A stretch of 29,872 nucleotides of DNA from JBGSYJ01 sp041748075 (GCA_041748075.1 JBGTDX010000180.1:1-29872); one strand, 5' to 3'. Positions 8,146 through 16,070 are shown, counted from the first letter of the stretch. Translations and numbers: made by a program. Notes: generated from the sequence alone by a model not told the origin.

Positions 8146-8176
8146 TGTGGCCGAACATTGCGCATGTTCGGCCACA
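8146..8176. terminator. Second perfect hairpin between ssb and nagZ
   Basis: GTGGCCGAACAT (8147-8158) and ATGTTCGGCCAC (8164-8175) are perfect complements over 12 bp with a TGCGC loop; the flanking T/A adds one pair. It lies 7 nt from the nagZ stop, so with the hairpin at 8089-8123 it separates two converging genes. No U-tract on either strand. Confidence 0.55.
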
Positions 8177-8182
8177 CGTTGC

Positions 8183-9340
8183 TCAGGTCCATTCCTCGCG
8201 CCCCGTGCGTCCCGTTCCCGAGGTTCGCGGAACATGGCGCCTCTCGGTGGGTGGAGTTCCGGAGCCGTCCGGGTTCTTCGGGCGCGTATCGCGAAATACT
8301 TCGCAGAACTCCTCCACCTCCGCGAGTATCTCGTCGAAGGATCCGGTCTGGATCGTCGCGGACTCGCGGATCGCAGCGCAATGCTCCCGGTAGTGCTCGG
8401 CCCGTCCGACGGCTTCCCGAAACCGCGCTCCGGTTTCCGGTCGCTCCGCGGCGCGCTTTTCGAGGTCAGCCATCAGGTTTGGCACCATCTCCACATGGCT
8501 GCAGAGAAGAATGACGTCATTTCCCGCTTCGAGCGCCCGCGCACAGATGTCTTCATAAGAACCGAGATCAGCGACGGCATGCATCTCCATGTCGTCGGAG
8601 ACCGCCAGACCCGTGAAACCTGCCGTCTCACGCAAAAGCCCGGTCGCGATCGCCCGATTCAGTGACGCAGGAACGTCGGCATCCGCAATCTGCGGGTAGA
8701 CGGCGTGCCCGATCATCACGGCACCGGCGAGGTTGCCCAGCTCCATATAAGGTACCAGGTCCTCATTGAGAATTCGTTCGAATGGCAGGTCCACGATCGA
8801 TGCCCCGTAATGCGAGTCGCCCGATCCCATCCCGAGTCCGGGAAAGTGTTTGAGACAGGACGCCACCCCGGCGCTCTGCTGGCCGCGCATGAATGCCCCG
8901 GCCAGTTCGACGACCTCGCGGGGACTCGCGCCGAAGCAGCGACGCTCGAGCCCCTGTACCGGCTCGTCGCGCCTGATGTCGACGACGGGCGCCAGATTGA
9001 GGTCAATGCCGAAGTAACGCAGCGCCCGTCCGGTGATCCGGCCGAACCATCCCGCCAGTTCAACTCCGTCGGAGCCTTCTCCAAATGATTCCGCGCTCGG
9101 CATTCCGGGAATCAGATCGCGCAGCCGGTCGACACGTCCTCCCTCCTGGTCGATCATGAGCACCGGAGGCGTCTCCGACTGCGACTTGATCTCCTCTACG
9201 AGACTGCGCAGCTGATCGACCGCTTCGATGTTCCTTCCGAACAGCACCACGGCGTACGGCGGAGACTCGCGCAGGATGACGCGCTCGAGCTCCGTGAGCT
9301 TCCTGCCGGTCAGGCCGACTCCAAGAATCTGATTTCCCAT
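8183..9340 (-). CDS. nagZ: Beta-N-acetylhexosaminidase, GH3 family (NagZ-like)
   Basis: NagZ cleaves GlcNAc from anhydro-MurNAc peptides during wall recycling in the cytoplasm. The product (385 aa from the ATG at 9338-9340) has the GH3 TIM barrel: VLFGRNI, LMIDQEGGRVDRLR, the KHFPGLGxGxGDSH loop (Lys164, His165, Asp175, His177; the Asp-His dyad acts as acid/base in NagZ), and the nucleophile in AVSDDMEM (Asp249). No signal peptide is seen. A tail of ~45 residues rich in Arg, Pro, Gly and Thr after residue ~340 is longer than in E. coli NagZ (341 aa). A GTG at 9346 overlaps the mutS stop, but GGAG lies 5 nt before the ATG at 9340, so I prefer the latter. Coupled to mutS. Confidence 0.93.
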   Translation of the reverse strand: MGNQILGVGLTGRKLTELERVILRESPPYAVVLFGRNIEAVDQLRSLVEEIKSQSETPPVLMIDQEGGRVDRLRDLIPGMPSAESFGEGSDGVELAGWFGRITGRALRYFGIDLNLAPVVDIRRDEPVQGLERRCFGASPREVVELAGAFMRGQQSAGVASCLKHFPGLGMGSGDSHYGASIVDLPFERILNEDLVPYMELGNLAGAVMIGHAVYPQIADADVPASLNRAIATGLLRETAGFTGLAVSDDMEMHAVADLGSYEDICARALEAGNDVILLCSHVEMVPNLMADLEKRAAERPETGARFREAVGRAEHYREHCAAIRESATIQTGSFDEILAEVEEFCEVFRDTRPKNPDGSGTPPTERRHVPRTSGTGRTGREEWT

Positions 9341-9342
9341 CG

Positions 9343-11952
9343 TCACTCCGTCAGCCGTTTTCTGATCTCGTGCAGCAGGTTGAGCGCTTCCAGCGGCGAG
9401 AGCTCGTCGACCTGGAGCTCCCTCAGGCGCCGAACTACTTCCTGATCCCTGTCGGCGAAGAGCGAGAGCTGAGGGTCGGGCGTCCGCTGATTCTTTCCCG
9501 TCCGTCGCGTCTCTTCAATGATGTCCCTTTCGTGTCTCTCGAGCGTCGCGAGTATTTCCCGCGCACGCACGATTACGTCATCCGGTATCCCCGCCAGCTT
9601 GGCAACCTGAATTCCATAGCTCTTGTCCGCAGCTCCCGGTACCACCCTTCTGAGAAAGATGATCTGATCGTTCCACTCCCTGACTGCAACGTTCTGGTTT
9701 GTGACACGTTCCTTCGTTTTCGCCAGATCGGTCAGCTCGTGATAGTGAGTCGCGAACAATGTGATCGCACTCCGCGAAGGGGTGTCGTGCAGAAACTCGA
9801 CGATCGCCCATGCGAGGGACAAGCCATCAAACGTCGCGGTGCCTCTGCCGACCTCATCCAGAACGATCAGTGACCGCTCCGTGGCATTGTTCAGGATGTT
9901 CGCCGTCTCGTGCATCTCCACCATGAACGTCGATTCTCCCCGGGCGAGATGATCTGCCGCGCCGACCCGCGTGAAGATCCGGTCGAACAGGCCCAGCCTT
10001 GCCGCGGAGGCGGGTACGAAACTCCCCATCTGGTTGAGCAGTACGATCAGCGCAACCTGCCGCAGATAGGTGGATTTCCCCCCCATGTTCGGGCCTGTGA
10101 TGATCTGAATTCCATTCACCTCGCGATGGATCTCGGTGCTGTTGGGAATGAATCGATCGGTCGAGATGGACTCGATCACGGGATGTCTGCCATCTTCGAT
10201 CGACAGTTCCGTGTGAGGTGAGAGGATCGGACGGACGTAGCGGTTTCGCATCGCAACGGTAGCCAGTGACGCCAATGCGTCGAGCTCTCCGATCGCGGAG
10301 GCCGTCGCGAGGATCGCGGCGCTCTGCTGCCCGACAGTAACCAGCAGTTGTTCGTAGATCCGCAGCTCGATCGCCTTCGATCTGTCTTCTGCGCCGACGA
10401 TCTTTTCCTCGAGTTCCTTGAGCTCCGGCGTGATGAATCGCTCGGCGTTCACGAGCGTCTGCTTCCTGATGTACTCGTCCGGAACTTTTCCGAGGTTCGC
10501 CTTCGAGATTTCGATGTAGTAGCCGAACACACTGTTGAAGCGGATCTTCAGGGATGGAATCCCCGTTCTGGCCCTCTCGTCCCCCTCGATTCTGAGAAGG
10601 ATCGACTTCGAGTCGCGGGCGATCGTTCGGAGCTCGTCGAGCTCTTCATCGATGCCTTTTCGAATCACGTCTCCGTCGCGCGCCGAATTTGGTGGTGCCG
10701 GCTCGATGGTCCGGGTGATCGTCGTGAATACTTCACCGAGCGGCGCGAGCCGTTCATCGAGGGACCGGAGCAGGGGTCCCCGAACCTCGGTGAGAAGCTC
10801 CTTCATCGCGGCCAGGACTTCGAGCGAATTCGCGAGGGCAATGCATTCGCGAGGCCCCGCGGTGCCGAGCACGATCCTCGAGGTCAGCCGCTCCAGATCG
10901 GCGATTGAGGCGAGCTTCGCGACGAGGGACTCATGTCGCGGAAGGTCAGCAAGCAGCTCGTCGACTGCATCGTGGCGGTCGAAGACGGCGTCCATCGCGC
11001 GCAACGGTCTGCAGAGCCACTTCCGAAGCGTTCGCGCACCCATTGCGGTCCGGGTCGCATTGACGACATTCCACAGCGACGCTCGCGGACGGCTCGCATC
11101 CCGCGAATCGAAAATCTCCAGGTTCTCGAGCGTCGATTCGTCGAGGATGAGGCAGTCGTCCTCGCTGTCCACCCGCAGACGGGACACATGTGAGAGCTCT
11201 TTCCTGTGACTCGTGGAGGCATAACGAAGCGCGGCTCCGGCCGCAGACACACGCGCATCATCCTGCTCGAGCCCGAACCCGCGCAGAGTCGCAGTGCCGA
11301 ACTGCCGCGTCAGCAGCTCGAACGTGAGACGGGAATCGAAGAGCCCTTCGTCGCCCGTGGTCGCAGCAAGTCCGCGCGCAGCTATCACCTGCGAGAAACT
11401 CTCCCCGGTTCCCTTCGGAAAGATCGCCTCGCGCGGTGCGAACCGTGCGAGATCGTCGGCAAGCCTCGGATCATTCTCACTCCGGTACGAAGTGACGAAG
11501 AAGTCGCCCGTGGAGACATCCAGAAACGCCGCACCCGTCGCACCGTTCCGCTCGACGAACGCCATCAGATAGCGGCTCTCGCGCTCGAGCAGTGTCGCCT
11601 CCACGGCAGTTCCCGGAGTGATGACTCTCGAGATCTCCCGATTGACCAGACCCTTCGAGGCGGAAGCATCGCCGACCTGGTCGCAGAGCGCGACGCTGAT
11701 TCCGCTCCGAACCAGTTTGGCGATGTACTGATCGGCGGCGTGGTACGGCACTCCGCACATCGGCGTTTCCGATTCGCCGCCTTTACCCCGTGCGGTGAGA
11801 ACCAGGTCGAGGATGGGCGCCGCCCTCTCAGCATCCTCGAAGAACATCTCGTAAAAATCTCCGAGGCGATAAAAAACGATCGCGTCAGGAACCTGACGTT
11901 TGATCTCGAAATACTGCTCGAGCATGGGAGTGAGTTTGAGAGGTCGGGACAT
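9343..11952 (-). CDS. mutS: DNA mismatch repair protein MutS
   Basis: MutS finds mismatches and, with MutL, triggers repair. The 869-residue product is a full MutS1 (E. coli 853). Visible parts: mismatch-binding domain I with GDFYEMF (Phe33 and Glu35 of the F-x-E wedge) and MCGVPYHA; connector with DVSTGDFFV; core and clamp with SVFGYYIEISKAN and ERFITPELKELE; ATPase with Walker A GPNMGGKST (620-628), VLDEVGRGTATFDG (Walker B) and TLFATHYHEL. The C-terminal ~60 residues hold the helix-turn-helix dimerisation part. The start ATG at 11950-11952 matches the family N-terminus. nagZ follows with overlapping stop and start, an unusual pairing of repair and wall recycling. Confidence 0.98.
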   Translation of the reverse strand: MSRPLKLTPMLEQYFEIKRQVPDAIVFYRLGDFYEMFFEDAERAAPILDLVLTARGKGGESETPMCGVPYHAADQYIAKLVRSGISVALCDQVGDASASKGLVNREISRVITPGTAVEATLLERESRYLMAFVERNGATGAAFLDVSTGDFFVTSYRSENDPRLADDLARFAPREAIFPKGTGESFSQVIAARGLAATTGDEGLFDSRLTFELLTRQFGTATLRGFGLEQDDARVSAAGAALRYASTSHRKELSHVSRLRVDSEDDCLILDESTLENLEIFDSRDASRPRASLWNVVNATRTAMGARTLRKWLCRPLRAMDAVFDRHDAVDELLADLPRHESLVAKLASIADLERLTSRIVLGTAGPRECIALANSLEVLAAMKELLTEVRGPLLRSLDERLAPLGEVFTTITRTIEPAPPNSARDGDVIRKGIDEELDELRTIARDSKSILLRIEGDERARTGIPSLKIRFNSVFGYYIEISKANLGKVPDEYIRKQTLVNAERFITPELKELEEKIVGAEDRSKAIELRIYEQLLVTVGQQSAAILATASAIGELDALASLATVAMRNRYVRPILSPHTELSIEDGRHPVIESISTDRFIPNSTEIHREVNGIQIITGPNMGGKSTYLRQVALIVLLNQMGSFVPASAARLGLFDRIFTRVGAADHLARGESTFMVEMHETANILNNATERSLIVLDEVGRGTATFDGLSLAWAIVEFLHDTPSRSAITLFATHYHELTDLAKTKERVTNQNVAVREWNDQIIFLRRVVPGAADKSYGIQVAKLAGIPDDVIVRAREILATLERHERDIIEETRRTGKNQRTPDPQLSLFADRDQEVVRRLRELQVDELSPLEALNLLHEIRKRLTE

Positions 11953-12107
11953 AAGGGGAGTAGTCAGTATTCAGGAGCCATTAGCTCCAGCAGTCTGGAG
12001 TCTGTATCACAACACCCAATAGCTCAGGATGGCTTTCAATGAAGTGTACGCCACTGCGCGGGTCGGAGGTCTACCGACTACGACTTGTCTTTTTTACCGC
12101 GTACTGT

Positions 12108-12479
12108 CTACTCTCCCCCCACCCCTCTCATCCGAATGAGCCGCCCCTCATCGCCGGTGACTTCCACGACCACGGAGCTCTGCAGTCCCTGCGCCTCCAC
12201 AGCTCTGAAGAGTACGACCCATCGGGATTCGCCTCCAAGCTCGCCTTCCGGCGACCAGGCCGCATGAACGACTCGATGCGAGTCGAATCCGGGGCGGCTC
12301 TTCAATGCAGCCTCCGCTTTCGCAATCCCTTCTTGCTCCGTCAGTCTGCCGGCGGGACGGGCCGGATCGGGAGCTCCGAGCAATGCTGCGAACAGAAGTC
12401 CACAAAGAAGAATCCACAGTGGGTAGAGAAGCCACGTGCGCCTGCGCCTGGTAGCCGATCCTGTCGAGGAAGAATTCAT
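12108..12479 (-). CDS. Small single-span membrane protein with PepSY-like tail
   Basis: I do not recognise a named family. The 123-residue product has an Arg-rich start (ATRRRRTW), one membrane helix (about 16-34, LLYPLWILLCGLLFAALLG), then a ~75-residue soluble part. That part reads LTEQEGIAKAEAAL, then a WVVLF strand and VVVEVTGDEGRLIRM, which is reminiscent of PepSY domains (helix, then W-V-F strand, then VD/VEVxTGxV). It would face the periplasm if the positive-inside rule holds. The start at 12477-12479 is chosen because it places the Arg cluster directly before the helix; a longer reading to 12596 would run over the promoter and start of the acp gene. No good ribosome site is seen. Divergent from acp. 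Confidence 0.6.
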   Translation of the reverse strand: MNSSSTGSATRRRRTWLLYPLWILLCGLLFAALLGAPDPARPAGRLTEQEGIAKAEAALKSRPGFDSHRVVHAAWSPEGELGGESRWVVLFRAVEAQGLQSSVVVEVTGDEGRLIRMRGVGGE

Positions 12480-12537
12480 AAGTTGGCCGGAGCGATCTGA
12501 TGATCCCTGGCAGCGGGGCGCCTCGCTCCATCGCGCG

Positions 12538-12543
12538 TATAAT
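12538..12543 (+). promoter_or_regulatory. Perfect TATAAT -10 box just before the acp start
   Basis: TATAAT lies at 12538-12543 and the acp ATG begins at 12552, so RNA would start at about 12550, giving a leaderless or near-leaderless message. This fits the lack of any Shine-Dalgarno sequence before ATG. No -35 hexamer is recognisable at 16-18 bp. Confidence 0.5.
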
Positions 12544-12551
12544 ACCGCCCG

Positions 12552-12794
12552 ATGACGCGAGCTGAAATCGAAGAGAAGGTGGTCGCGATCATTCACGATC
12601 AGAAGACGCTTCCGGCGGATTCTCTGAGCCGCGACACGCCGCTGGCGGATGTGGGAATCGACTCACTCGACGCCCTCAGCATCCTCTTCGCCATCGAAGA
12701 GACCTTCGGGATCACCGTCCCGGACGACCAGGCGCGCTCCATCAAGACGATGGACGACATGATCGCCGTGATCGAGGAGTTGCTGCCTGCCTGA
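12552..12794 (+). CDS. Acyl carrier protein
   Basis: Carries acyl chains on a phosphopantetheine arm. The 80-residue product has the ACP four-helix pattern and the attachment motif GIDSLD (Ser38), with the acidic helix II (DALSILFAIEETFGI) that docks ketosynthases and ends with helix IV (TMDDMIAVIEELL). The sequence differs from typical housekeeping AcpP (GADSLD, EEEFxxxIPD), and the gene is paired only with a ketosynthase (start 13 bp downstream) without fabD, fabG or rnc. It is therefore likely a specialised ACP, comparable in arrangement to the NodF-NodE pair, though no product can be predicted. A perfect -10 box ends 8 nt before ATG and no ribosome site is present. Confidence 0.9.
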   Translation: MTRAEIEEKVVAIIHDQKTLPADSLSRDTPLADVGIDSLDALSILFAIEETFGITVPDDQARSIKTMDDMIAVIEELLPA

Positions 12795-12807
12795 GCGCGG
12801 AGGCGTT

Positions 12808-14031
12808 CTGCGCCCGCGCGTCGTCATCACCGGGATCGGCATCATCTCGGCACTGGGAAGGGGCCGGGAAGATCACATAGCAGCGGCGCGGGACGGCCGG
12901 TCCGGCATCCGCGCCATCACGAGCATCGACGCATCGTCGCTCGATTGCCGAATCGCAGGAGAGGTCCCGGCATCGCTGCTGGAAGACAAAGGGGCGCGGG
13001 GCGATCGCTTCACATGCCTCGCGCTCATCGCGGCCGACGAAGCCGTGTCGCAGGCGCGTCTGCGCGAAGCCTCGCCGGATCCGAGGCGCATCGGAACGAT
13101 CATCGGCACCGGTATGGGCGGGAGCGCCACTTCGGATGCCGCCTACGAGCGCCTCTATTCGAAGAAACTCACCCGGATGCCTCCGACGACCATTCCCCAG
13201 TCGATGTACAACGCTGCGACGAGCGCGGTTTCGGCGGCGCATGGGGCTCAGGGTCCCGCCTTTGCCGTCGTCTCCGCCTGCGCATCCGGAGCACACGCCA
13301 TTGGACAGGGGGCTGACTGGATCCGTTCCGGACGTGGCGAAATGGTTCTCTGTGGCGGAAGCGATGCGCCGATCGTCGCGGGAATGATTCGTGGCTGGGA
13401 AAGTCTTCGCGTCCTGGCGATCGACAACGATGCGCCCTGGGAGGCGTGCCGGCCATTCAGCGCGGATCGCAAGGGTCTGGTTCTCGCCGAGGGCGCCGCC
13501 GTGTTCGTCCTCGAGACGGAAGAAAGTGCCGCGCGGAGAGGGTGCGAGATACTCGGCGAGATCGCGGGATTCGGTCTCACAAGCGACGCCGGTCACCTCA
13601 CCGACCCGTCGGCGGAGGGGGCGGCTCGAGCCATGACCGATGCTCTCGAAGATGCGGGGATCGAGCCATCGGCCGTGGAGTACATCAATGCACACGGGAC
13701 CGCGACGCGGTCGAACGATGTCGTCGAGACACGAGCGATCCGACAGGCCTTCGGCGCGCACGCCGACCGGCTCGCCGTCAGCTCGACCAAATCACTCCAC
13801 GGTCACGCAATGGGCGCGAGCGGTGCCATCGAGGCCGCCCTCGCGCTCCTGGCGCTGAACGAGGGGATCGTTCCCCCGACGATCAATCTCACCGTTCCCG
13901 ATCCCGAGTGTGACCTCGACTACGTGGCGGAAGGATCGCGTCAGAGAATCGTGGACTATTTCGTGTCCAACTCCTTCGGATTCGGCGGCATGAACGCGTC
14001 CCTGGTGATCCGGACCGGGCATCATCGGTGA
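12808..14031 (+). CDS. Beta-ketoacyl-ACP synthase (FabF/NodE-like), CTG start
   Basis: Extends acyl-ACP by two carbons by decarboxylative condensation with malonyl-ACP. The 407-residue reading has the FabF length (~410) and opens with RPRVVITGIGIISALG, the normal KAS II N-terminus. The catalytic triad is intact: Cys158 in VSACASGAH, His296 in NAHGTATRSND and His333 in LHGHAMGASG, with Lys328 in STKS. GMGG and SNSFGFGGMNASLV complete the thiolase fold. Between the upstream in-frame stop (12769-12771) and this conserved start there is no ATG, GTG or TTG; the CTG at 12808 stands 4 nt after GGAGG (12799-12803). The first standard start is GTG at 13045, which would cut 79 conserved residues. Pairs with acp 13 bp upstream. 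Confidence 0.9.
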   Translation: MRPRVVITGIGIISALGRGREDHIAAARDGRSGIRAITSIDASSLDCRIAGEVPASLLEDKGARGDRFTCLALIAADEAVSQARLREASPDPRRIGTIIGTGMGGSATSDAAYERLYSKKLTRMPPTTIPQSMYNAATSAVSAAHGAQGPAFAVVSACASGAHAIGQGADWIRSGRGEMVLCGGSDAPIVAGMIRGWESLRVLAIDNDAPWEACRPFSADRKGLVLAEGAAVFVLETEESAARRGCEILGEIAGFGLTSDAGHLTDPSAEGAARAMTDALEDAGIEPSAVEYINAHGTATRSNDVVETRAIRQAFGAHADRLAVSSTKSLHGHAMGASGAIEAALALLALNEGIVPPTINLTVPDPECDLDYVAEGSRQRIVDYFVSNSFGFGGMNASLVIRTGHHR

Positions 14032-14077
14032 GTCGCAGTGCCGGCCAATCGCTCCAAATTGCCCAGGAACCCCGGCC

Positions 14078-14093
14078 CGGCATTGGAATTGCT
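14078..14093 (+). promoter_or_regulatory. Sigma-54-like -24/-12 element
   Basis: CGGCATTGGAATTGCT has the invariant GG (14079-14080) and GC (14091-14092) exactly 10 bp apart, and agrees with TGGCAC-N5-TTGCW in most positions. It lies 68 bp before the STAS gene start. No activator site or sigma-54 gene is visible in the window, so it may be chance. Confidence 0.35.
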
Positions 14094-14111
14094 CGTGCCC
14101 TTTCTGGTCAA

Positions 14112-14141
14112 TTGACTGTCTCGAGAAGCGTCCGATATGAT
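14112..14141 (+). promoter_or_regulatory. Sigma-70-type promoter of the STAS gene
   Basis: TTGACT (14112-14117) and TATGAT (14136-14141) are separated by 18 bp; each box matches the consensus in 5 of 6 positions. RNA would start near 14148, right at the AGGAGGAGG ribosome site (14148-14156). This excludes the ATG at 14137, which lies inside the -10 box, and supports the TTG start at 14161. Confidence 0.7.
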
Positions 14142-14160
14142 CCGAACAGGAGGAGGAACG

Positions 14161-14517
14161 TTGATCGTCGAGAAAAAGCATCATGACAACTTCACGGTTC
14201 TGTATGTGGAGGGTCTCATCAAGCTGGGCGAGAGCGCAGAGTTCTTCTCTTCGGCACTCGAGAATGTGCTCAGAAACGAGAGCACGAACGTGATCATCGA
14301 CTTCACTAAGATCGATTACATCGACTCCACGGGAATCGGTGAGCTGGTCGGTTACCTCGGGAAGTTCTCCACACAGAACCGCAAGCTCATCCTCGTCAAT
14401 CCTTCCGAGCGGATCCAGAAGCTCCTCAAGCTCGCCAAGCTCGATTCGATCTTCAAGATCTACGGTTCCGAGGACGAAGCCATCGCTGCCGAGAGCGGGA
14501 CAGGCGCCCGAGCCTGA
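14161..14517 (+). CDS. STAS-domain anti-sigma factor antagonist
   Basis: Proteins of the SpoIIAA/RsbV type bind an anti-sigma kinase when unphosphorylated and so free a sigma factor. The 118-residue product is one STAS domain: FTVLYVEGLIKLG start strand, NVIIDFTKIDYIDSTGIGELVG central strand-loop-helix and KLILVNPSERIQKLLKLAKL helix. The phosphorylatable Ser is Ser56 in IDSTGIG, and the loop is intact. Start is TTG at 14161 with AGGAGGAGG 4 nt upstream and a matching promoter; this reading loses 8 residues of the longer ATG alternative. No partner kinase or phosphatase lies nearby, so its pathway cannot be named. A hairpin separates it from the asparaginase gene. Confidence 0.92.
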   Translation: MIVEKKHHDNFTVLYVEGLIKLGESAEFFSSALENVLRNESTNVIIDFTKIDYIDSTGIGELVGYLGKFSTQNRKLILVNPSERIQKLLKLAKLDSIFKIYGSEDEAIAAESGTGARA

Positions 14518-14543
14518 AGCCCCACATCCTGAAATCACGAACC

Positions 14544-14568
14544 ATGCGCCGGCGAGAGCCGGGCGCAT
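14544..14568 (+). promoter_or_regulatory. GC-rich hairpin before the asparaginase start
   Basis: ATGCGCCGGC (14544-14553) pairs with GCCGGGCGCAT (14558-14568) around GAGA, with one bulged G: a 10-bp stem ending 9 nt before the ATG of the next gene. There is no U-tract. It could sequester the start region or terminate the STAS message weakly. Confidence 0.45.
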
Positions 14569-14577
14569 GACGCATCG

Positions 14578-15639
14578 ATGCAACCACTGGTAACGGTCTA
14601 TCGCGGTGACCTGACCGAATCGGTTCACCTCGGCTCGATTGCCGTTGTCGAGTCGTCGGGCAAACTTCTCGCTCTGGCGGGTGACCCGGATCATCAGACC
14701 TTCCTTCGTTCCGCGGCAAAACCGTTTCAGGCCCTTCCGATGCTCCAGGAGGGCGGCATCGACGAGTTCGATCTCACACCGGAAGAGATTGCCCTCACAT
14801 GCGCGTCTCATGGAGGCGAGCCCTCGCACGTCGCCACCGTCGCGTCGCTGCTTCGCAAAGGCGACTACGATGAATCCGATCTTCTCTGTGCCGCGCATGT
14901 TCCATATGACGAGAAGGCTGCGGCGGATCTACGCGCTACCAGCGAGGCGCCCTCTCCGCTGCAGAACAACTGCTCGGGCAAACATGCCGGAATGCTGCTC
15001 GCCTGCAGCCTCCTCGACGCACCGAGCGGAAACTATGTCGAGCCTCAACACGTGGTACAGATCCGCGCGGGTCAGGCGCTCGCCGACTTTGCAGGCATTG
15101 CCCTGCAGGACATTCCCCACGCAATCGACGGCTGCGGCCTTCCGTCCTACTACGTTTCTCTCTATCGCGCCGCGCTCGCCTATGCCCGATTTTCGGCCAC
15201 AGCACAGAATCTTCCGCAGGGGCTCCCCCGCTACTCGGAGAGCGCCCGCGAAGTCTGGGACGCGATGACCTCCCGACCTCACCATGTCGCAGGCAACTGG
15301 AGCATTACCACTCCTCTTCTCGAAGCCTTCGACGGCGGTCTTCTGGCAAAGGAAGGAGCCGAAGGGTTTTACTCGATGGCGCTCGCGCCGGAGCTGTGCG
15401 AAAGACTGACCGACCGCATCGACCGCTCTCAGGGAGCCACGGTCGGGATTGCAATGAAGGTCGCGGATGGTTCCATGGGAAGAGGACGCAATCCGGCGAT
15501 CCTCAGAACGCTGGAGCTTCTGGGCCTCGAGCTCGAGTCGCTCGGTCCCCTCGGACCGTACCGCGACCTGCGGATTACCAACGCGGCTGGGAAGGTCGTG
15601 GGCGAACTGCGATCGGAATTCGAGCTTCACTACCTGTGA
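14578..15639 (+). CDS. L-asparaginase II, Rhizobium etli (AnsA/ReAV) type
   Basis: Hydrolyses L-asparagine to aspartate and ammonia; cytoplasmic, no signal peptide. The 353-residue product belongs to the R. etli-type asparaginase family, not the E. coli type. Family residues are present: LRSAAKPFQALP (Ser45, Lys48, the Ser-Lys pairs of the active site), TCASHGGE (Ser77), NNCSGKHAGML (Cys132, Lys135) and DGCGLPSYY (Cys186), the last three corresponding to the zinc-binding Cys-Lys-Cys of ReAV. The C-terminal part has RSQGATVGIAMKVADG. The start ATG gives the family's N-terminus (VTVYRGDLTESVHLGSIAVV) but has no clear ribosome site. A rhodanese-like lipoprotein follows after 12 bp, likely in the same operon. 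Confidence 0.93.
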   Translation: MQPLVTVYRGDLTESVHLGSIAVVESSGKLLALAGDPDHQTFLRSAAKPFQALPMLQEGGIDEFDLTPEEIALTCASHGGEPSHVATVASLLRKGDYDESDLLCAAHVPYDEKAAADLRATSEAPSPLQNNCSGKHAGMLLACSLLDAPSGNYVEPQHVVQIRAGQALADFAGIALQDIPHAIDGCGLPSYYVSLYRAALAYARFSATAQNLPQGLPRYSESAREVWDAMTSRPHHVAGNWSITTPLLEAFDGGLLAKEGAEGFYSMALAPELCERLTDRIDRSQGATVGIAMKVADGSMGRGRNPAILRTLELLGLELESLGPLGPYRDLRITNAAGKVVGELRSEFELHYL

Positions 15640-15651
15640 GGGAGACATTAC

Positions 15652-16059
15652 ATGATGCGCACGATTGCCGCCACACTGGGGATACTGCTGCTGACGTCTG
15701 CTTGTACGGTCGGAGTCTCGCGACGGCCGGGCGGCTATGCCGAGATCCAGCCGGAGATCGCGCACGAGATGATTCTCGACAATCGCCAGATCGTCGTGCT
15801 CGATTTACGCCCCTCCGAGGACTATGAAGCGCGACATATCGGGGGCGCCATCTCCGCGCCGTTCCATTCGATCGAGCACACACTCCCACTTCTGCTCCCC
15901 TACCAGAACGCGACCCTGATCGTTTACGCGGATGATGCGGACGAAAGCGTCCGTGGAGCGTCCCTTCTGGTTGCCGCCGGATTTCGCAACGTGGTGAGAA
16001 TGAGCGGAGGTCTCGACGGATGGATCGACAAGGGCTTCCCCGTTGCCTCGTCGCGATGA
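15652..16059 (+). CDS. Rhodanese-like lipoprotein without catalytic Cys
   Basis: The 135-residue product has a lipoprotein signal (TLGILLLTSAC, Cys18) and one rhodanese fold: IVVLDLRPSEDYEARHIGGAISAP, then LIVYADD and GFRNVVRMSGGLDGWIDKGFPV. In active enzymes the active-site loop after the VY strand begins with Cys (VYCxxG); here it reads VYADDADESV (about 91-100), so sulfurtransferase activity is unlikely. It probably binds something in the envelope instead. Starts with ATG 9 nt after GAGGGAG and lies 12 bp after the asparaginase gene. Confidence 0.88.
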   Translation: MMRTIAATLGILLLTSACTVGVSRRPGGYAEIQPEIAHEMILDNRQIVVLDLRPSEDYEARHIGGAISAPFHSIEHTLPLLLPYQNATLIVYADDADESVRGASLLVAAGFRNVVRMSGGLDGWIDKGFPVASSR

Positions 16060-16070
16060 AACTGCCGCGG

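Noticed and set aside
11953..12107. Gap before mutS with a short GGAGC/GCTCC stem and a CTGTCTACTCTC string also found inverted near 19369
   Set aside because: Too short and degenerate to call a repeat family; no gene or promoter that I can support.
14137..14160. ATG start for the STAS gene
   Set aside because: It lies inside the -10 box TATGAT; the ribosome site points to TTG at 14161.
13792..14898. Long minus-strand ORF across the ketosynthase and STAS genes
   Set aside because: Spans three clear plus-strand genes and the mapped promoter.
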